DNA of 9,354 nucleotides, taken from Verrucomicrobiota bacterium. Its GTDB lineage: Bacteria > Verrucomicrobiota > Verrucomicrobiia > Chthoniobacterales > UBA10450. Within the stretch, counting starts at the first letter, position 1. The number at the start of each line of letters is the position of its first letter. The stretch covers positions 1 to 9,354 of the forward strand of contig QHOR01000147.1 of the NCBI GenBank assembly GCA_003219395.1, written 5' to 3'. The position numbers were made by a program, and so were the translations under genes. Positions 5,848 through 9,354 of the stretch are shown in pieces. The notes beneath the pieces are model-generated. The model was not told the origin of the DNA. It saw only the letters and a list, made by a program, of their open reading frames with translations, and did not search any database.

Positions 5848-5854
5848 GTCTAAC
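5848..5854 (-). other. R'-like box (GTTAGAC) at the clpB-side edge of the cassette-like array
   Basis: GTTAGAC on the minus strand fits GTTRRRY exactly and lies 10 bases before the lipoprotein ATG and about 40 bases after the clpB stop. It would be the left boundary of the first cassette, either an attI-like site or the surviving end of an attC. Next to it is a weak hairpin, AGGTC (5861-5865) and GACCT (5874-5878). No partner R'' box is found on the clpB side. The box alone is not significant, since such 7-mers are common. Confidence 0.35.
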
Positions 5855-5894
5855 GAGAATAGGTCGCTTTTTTGACCTGATCCAAGCGTCTTAA

Positions 5895-8459
5895 TCACTT
5901 CTCGCGGAATTCCAGCGCCCCGTTCTTTGCATCGACCCGGACGGTCTGCCCCTCGCGGACTTTGCCTTCCAGGATGTCGATGCTCAGCGGATCGAGAATT
6001 TCTTTTTGAATTGTGCGCCGGAGCGGACGTGCGCCGTAAACGGGATCGTAACCTGCCAGCAGTTCCTTGGCTGAATCGGAGAGTTTGAGCGTGATCTTTT
6101 GTTGTTCCAGCCGTTTCGACAAACGACCGAGCTGGATCTCGACAATCTTTTTCAGGTCGTCCTCGCTGAGTCGGTCGAAAATGATGATGTCATCGACACG
6201 ATTCAGAAATTCAGGACGGAAATGCGCGCGCAATGCGTCGGTGACAAGTCGGTTGCGGGCTTCTTTGGATTCCTCCTCGGTAATGTATTGCGAACCGATG
6301 TTCGATGTCATGATGATTACGCTGTTCTTGAAATCCACGGTTCTCCCCTGCCCGTCCGTGATGCGTCCATCATCGAGCACTTGCAGCAGAACATTAAAAA
6401 CATCCGGATGCGCTTTTTCGATTTCATCGAAGAGGATCACCGAGTATGGCCTGCGCCGAACTGCCTCGGAAAGTTGACCGCCTTCCTCGTAACCGACATA
6501 GCCCGGCGGCGCGCCAATCAATCGCGCCACGGTGTGTTTCTCCATGTATTCGCTCATGTCGATGCGGACCATGGCGTTTTCGTCGTCGAACAAAAATTCC
6601 GCCAGCGCCCGGGACAATTCTGTTTTGCCTACCCCGGTGGGCCCGAGAAAAATGAATGAACCGAGCGGACGATTTGGATCCTGCAAACCCGCACGGGCGC
6701 GGCGGACTGCGTTCGACACGGCTTTGATCGCCTCGTCCTGACCCACGACGCGCAAATGCAAATGCTCTTCCAGCTTTACCAGCTTTTCGCGCTCACCTTC
6801 CTGTAATCGCGACACGGGAATGTGCGTCCAGCTCGAAACAACTTCGGCGATGTCTTCCTCGGTTACTTCTTCGCGAAGGAGCGATTTTTTGGACTTTGCA
6901 CTTTTTGCTGTCGCGTCCGCCAATTTCTTTTCAAGCTCAGGGATCCTGCCATATTGAATTTCGCTAGCCCTGGCCAGTTCACCCCGACGCTGCGCGCGCT
7001 CGAGCTCGGTGCGGAGTTGATCAAGTTCTTCTTTCCATTTTCGCTGCTCTTCGAGGACACCCTTCTCTTTCTGCCACTCCGCCTTCAGCGCGTTCGAGCT
7101 TTCCTTTAGCTCTGCCAATTCCTTCTCGAGCTTCTTTAAACGTTCCTTGCTCGCGGGATCTTTTTCCTTCTTCAGCGCCTGGCGCTCCATTTCATGCTGC
7201 ATGATCTCGCGCTCGATCACATCAATCTCCGTCGGCATCGAATCGAGCTCGATCTTCAAACGCGAGGCCGCTTCATCGACCAGATCGATTGCCTTGTCAG
7301 GCAAGAACCGATCAGTGATATAACGCTGCGACAGCACCGCTGCTGCGACCAGTGCACTATCAGTGATGCGCACGCCATGGTGCACTTCGTAGCGTTCCTT
7401 TAATCCGCGGAGAATGGCGATGGTATCTTCGACACTCGGCTCATTGACCAGCACCGGCTGAAAACGCCGTTCCAGCGCGGCATCTTTCTCGATGTATTTG
7501 CGGTACTCGTCGATCGTGGTCGCGCCGACTGTACGCAATTCGCCTCGCGCAAGCATCGGCTTGAGCATGTTTGAGGCATCAACAGATCCTTCCGCAGCGC
7601 CAGCCCCAACGATGGTGTGCAGCTCGTCGATAAACAAGATGACCTGGCCCTGCGCATCGGTCACTTCCTTCAAAAACGCTTTGAGCCGATCTTCAAATTC
7701 ACCCCGGAACTTCGCGCCTGCGACCATCGCGCCAATGTCCATGGCGATGATGCGTTTTTGCTTTAATGAATCCGGCACATCGCCGCTGATGATTCGCCGC
7801 GCAAGGCCTTCTGCAATTGCTGTCTTGCCCACGCCGGGGTCGCCGATGAGTACCGGGTTATTTTTCGTCCGGCGCGACAACACCTGCATAACCCGTCGAA
7901 TTTCGTTATCGCGTCCAATCACCGGATCGATCTTGCCGCGTCGTGCCAGTTCGGTCAGGTCGCGCCCATATTTTTCCAGCGCCTGATATTTACCTTCAGG
8001 ATTTTGATCGGTCACCCGCTGCGACCCGCGCACCTGCTGAAGCCCTTGCATCAGCTTGTCCCGTGCGACACCAGACTCTTTGAGTAGTTTTGCCGCAGGG
8101 ACATTCGACCCCGACAGCGCAAGCAAATAGTGCTCGGCGCTAGTGAATTCATCCTTCAATTTCGACATTTCTTTCTCAGCCGAATCGAGAACGCCGCGGA
8201 GCTCATTCGAAACGCGCAGATCAGCGGCGGTTCCGTGAATTTTTGGGCGAGCAGCCAATTCCGAGCGCAACCGTTCGCGCAACTGATCTACATTTGCTCC
8301 GATCTTCTCGAGAAGCGGCCGGGTTATCCCCTCGCCCTGGTCCAAAAGAGCAGAAAGGAAATGCTCGTTTGTAATTTCGGGGTGATTACCCTGCGACGCG
8401 AGGTCCTGCGCGCCCTGCAGCGCTTCCTGCATCTTTTGGGTGAACTTGTCGATGCGCAT
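5895..8459 (-). CDS. clpB: ClpB protein disaggregase (Hsp104-type AAA+ chaperone)
   Basis: The 854-residue product is a complete ClpB (E. coli ClpB is 857), a cytoplasmic hexamer that threads aggregated proteins through its pore together with DnaK. The N-domain spans about residues 1-145. The first AAA+ domain has Walker A GDPGVGKT (206-213), Walker B ILFIDE (274-279) and arginine fingers Arg331/Arg332. The coiled-coil middle domain that separates ClpB from ClpA/ClpC covers about 410-525 and is very rich in Glu and Lys. The second AAA+ domain has Walker A GPTGVGKT (606-613), Walker B VILFDE (674-679), pore loop GYVGYEEGG with Tyr654, and Arg754 in FRPEFLNR as its finger. Pore loop 1 reads KFRG, Phe251 where E. 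coli has Tyr. All ATPase residues are intact. The start matches the family N-terminus, but no Shine-Dalgarno precedes it. No IGF/LGF ClpP-binding loop is seen, as expected for ClpB. Confidence 0.98.
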   Translation of the reverse strand: MRIDKFTQKMQEALQGAQDLASQGNHPEITNEHFLSALLDQGEGITRPLLEKIGANVDQLRERLRSELAARPKIHGTAADLRVSNELRGVLDSAEKEMSKLKDEFTSAEHYLLALSGSNVPAAKLLKESGVARDKLMQGLQQVRGSQRVTDQNPEGKYQALEKYGRDLTELARRGKIDPVIGRDNEIRRVMQVLSRRTKNNPVLIGDPGVGKTAIAEGLARRIISGDVPDSLKQKRIIAMDIGAMVAGAKFRGEFEDRLKAFLKEVTDAQGQVILFIDELHTIVGAGAAEGSVDASNMLKPMLARGELRTVGATTIDEYRKYIEKDAALERRFQPVLVNEPSVEDTIAILRGLKERYEVHHGVRITDSALVAAAVLSQRYITDRFLPDKAIDLVDEAASRLKIELDSMPTEIDVIEREIMQHEMERQALKKEKDPASKERLKKLEKELAELKESSNALKAEWQKEKGVLEEQRKWKEELDQLRTELERAQRRGELARASEIQYGRIPELEKKLADATAKSAKSKKSLLREEVTEEDIAEVVSSWTHIPVSRLQEGEREKLVKLEEHLHLRVVGQDEAIKAVSNAVRRARAGLQDPNRPLGSFIFLGPTGVGKTELSRALAEFLFDDENAMVRIDMSEYMEKHTVARLIGAPPGYVGYEEGGQLSEAVRRRPYSVILFDEIEKAHPDVFNVLLQVLDDGRITDGQGRTVDFKNSVIIMTSNIGSQYITEEESKEARNRLVTDALRAHFRPEFLNRVDDIIIFDRLSEDDLKKIVEIQLGRLSKRLEQQKITLKLSDSAKELLAGYDPVYGARPLRRTIQKEILDPLSIDILEGKVREGQTVRVDAKNGALEFREK

Positions 8460-8573
8460 GGATCAAAGATAAACAATGCAATGGCGTGAGCAATTCACTC
8501 GGTACTGCTTCCTGTGGCCTTGATTTGTCTCGACGGGATACAAGCTCTCGGTGTTAGCTCGATTGGTTAATCA
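8460..8573. promoter_or_regulatory. Divergent promoter region, clpB and downstream gene
   Basis: These 114 bases must hold the start signals of clpB (minus) and of the unrecognised gene (plus). For clpB, TTGCTC and TATCTT are 16 bases apart, with the second hexamer ending six bases before the ATG; if used, the transcript would be nearly leaderless. I see no CIRCE element (the HrcA operator TTAGCACTC-N9-GAGTGCTAA) and no clear sigma-32 consensus, so heat control is not evident from sequence. Neither gene has a purine-rich ribosome binding site. Confidence 0.3.
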
Positions 8574-9354
8574 ATGATAGCGCAGGAGAAAATTACCTCG
8601 GGATTCGATGTCGAGTTCCTAATGGGCGAAGGGTACATCAAATACTTTTTGCTCAGCTCCATGGAGACCGGCTCCATTCCGTGGTGGTCGGAGACCGAGA
8701 TCACAGACGTCCACGGCAATCACGTTCGCACTGACGCCAACGCCACTCATCCGCCTGAGGAGCTGAACCAAAAAAGGCTTTATCCTGTTCACCCGGATTT
8801 CCTCGGCCACGAGAACCCGTTTCTTGATCTCGGGGTCCCCGCCTATTCCGCGCAGGAAGATGAGTTCAGTGTCACCCTGCTACAGGACTCCCCCGTTGGA
8901 GCAGACATCCGCGTGAAAATTTATCCCACCATCATCTCCGATCTCGATCATCCCGATAAGCGAAGAATCATCTCGAACATTTTTCCGGTTTTTTTGGACC
9001 TGAAATTTGATCTCACTCATTCACCGCCGGACGCCGACAATCTGCTGAGCAATATCGGCCTCAAGCTCGAGCTACTCGACATCAGTGGACCGCTCATCGA
9101 TGCCGCTGAAGCTCAGACCGATGAGAACGGCAATCCGATTTTTTCAAAAGCGGATACGCTCGCATCCCTGAAGCAACAAATTGATCGCACCGTCCCATTC
9201 TCGGCCGCGGGAGGAGGAAAAATCGCTGCGATTCAGCTAAAGAAATTCTTCGCTGATGATGACACGGCTAACGCGATCGGTATCTATATCAATTTGGCGC
9301 TTCAAAATGGTCCAAAAAGCACGGACCTGTTGCCCGACCGCGGCAACGTGGATG
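8574..9354 (+). CDS. Unrecognised protein, N-terminal 260 residues (runs off window)
   Basis: An open frame begins at the ATG 8574 (MIAQEKITSGFDVEFLMGEG) and stays open for 260 codons to the window end. An in-frame TAA at 8568-8570 makes this the first possible start; Met17 (8622) is an alternative, and neither has a clear ribosome binding site. Codon use is regular and the composition is that of a soluble, acidic protein, with no signal peptide or membrane segment. Visible features are GEGYIKYFLL near residue 19, alternating hydrophobic strands around 95-120 (DEFSVTLLQ, IRVKIYPTI) and an amphipathic block IGLKLELLDISG, which suggest a beta-rich fold. I do not recognise the family. A lipid-binding tubular fold of the TULIP/P47 kind crossed my mind, but I have no motif to support it. 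It is divergent from clpB. Confidence 0.7.
   Translation, partial: MIAQEKITSGFDVEFLMGEGYIKYFLLSSMETGSIPWWSETEITDVHGNHVRTDANATHPPEELNQKRLYPVHPDFLGHENPFLDLGVPAYSAQEDEFSVTLLQDSPVGADIRVKIYPTIISDLDHPDKRRIISNIFPVFLDLKFDLTHSPPDADNLLSNIGLKLELLDISGPLIDAAEAQTDENGNPIFSKADTLASLKQQIDRTVPFSAAGGGKIAAIQLKKFFADDDTANAIGIYINLALQNGPKSTDLLPDRGNVD

Noticed and set aside
5861..5878. Hairpin AGGTC-GCTTTTTT-GACCT as a terminator for clpB
   Set aside because: The stem is only five pairs and the T or A run is in the loop, not after the stem, so it does not fit an intrinsic terminator in either direction.
5895..8459. Several open frames of 60 to 186 codons opposite clpB
   Set aside because: They are antisense shadows of a strongly conserved gene and show no start signals or recognisable domains.

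Overview
The window reads as chromosomal DNA from a free-living bacterium, probably a soil heterotroph. GC content looks moderate. Codon use, the mixture of genes with strong and absent Shine-Dalgarno sequences, a family GH47 mannosidase, a Tat-exported aminotransferase-like protein and palindromic intergenic repeats would fit a verrucomicrobial or acidobacterial genome. That placement is an inference: there is no rRNA or other decisive marker here.

Layout. (1) 1-867, plus strand: the last codons of a threonine dehydratase-type PLP enzyme, then a complete 1-Cys peroxiredoxin. (2) 868-938: a compact two-hairpin repeat between convergent genes. (3) 939-3117, minus strand: a two-gene unit, a GH47 alpha-mannosidase followed 22 bases later by an MtfA-type zinc metallopeptidase. 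(4) 3161-4288, plus strand: a HisC-like aminotransferase with a twin-arginine signal, divergent from the mannosidase gene across only 43 bases. (5) 4289-4517: no gene, but short direct repeats and a hairpin. (6) 4518-5854, minus strand: three small unrelated genes (a four-helix membrane protein, a VOC/glyoxalase-fold protein and a small lipoprotein). (7) 5895-8459, minus strand: a complete ClpB disaggregase. (8) 8574 to the window edge, plus strand: the first 260 codons of an unrecognised protein.

The most unusual part is region 6. The three small genes are arranged like integron gene cassettes. Each starts within 10 to 28 bases of an R'-like box (GTTAGAC, ATTAGGC, GTTAGCC) and ends in or one base before an R''-like box (GCCTAAT, GCCTAAC, GGCTAAC). 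The two complete intercassette segments, 126 and 130 bases, have nested imperfect inverted repeats with the same two-base asymmetry, as expected of attC sites. No integrase is visible, so this would be a cluster of attC sites lacking an integron-integrase (CALIN), lodged between clpB and the aminotransferase gene. This is a hypothesis from reading the sequence; two of the R' boxes depart from the strict consensus.

The other genes are mostly housekeeping or stress functions: peroxide removal, protein disaggregation, amino-acid metabolism and envelope or extracellular glycan trimming. Beyond the mannosidase-peptidase pair and the cassette-like array I see no evidence of a shared pathway.
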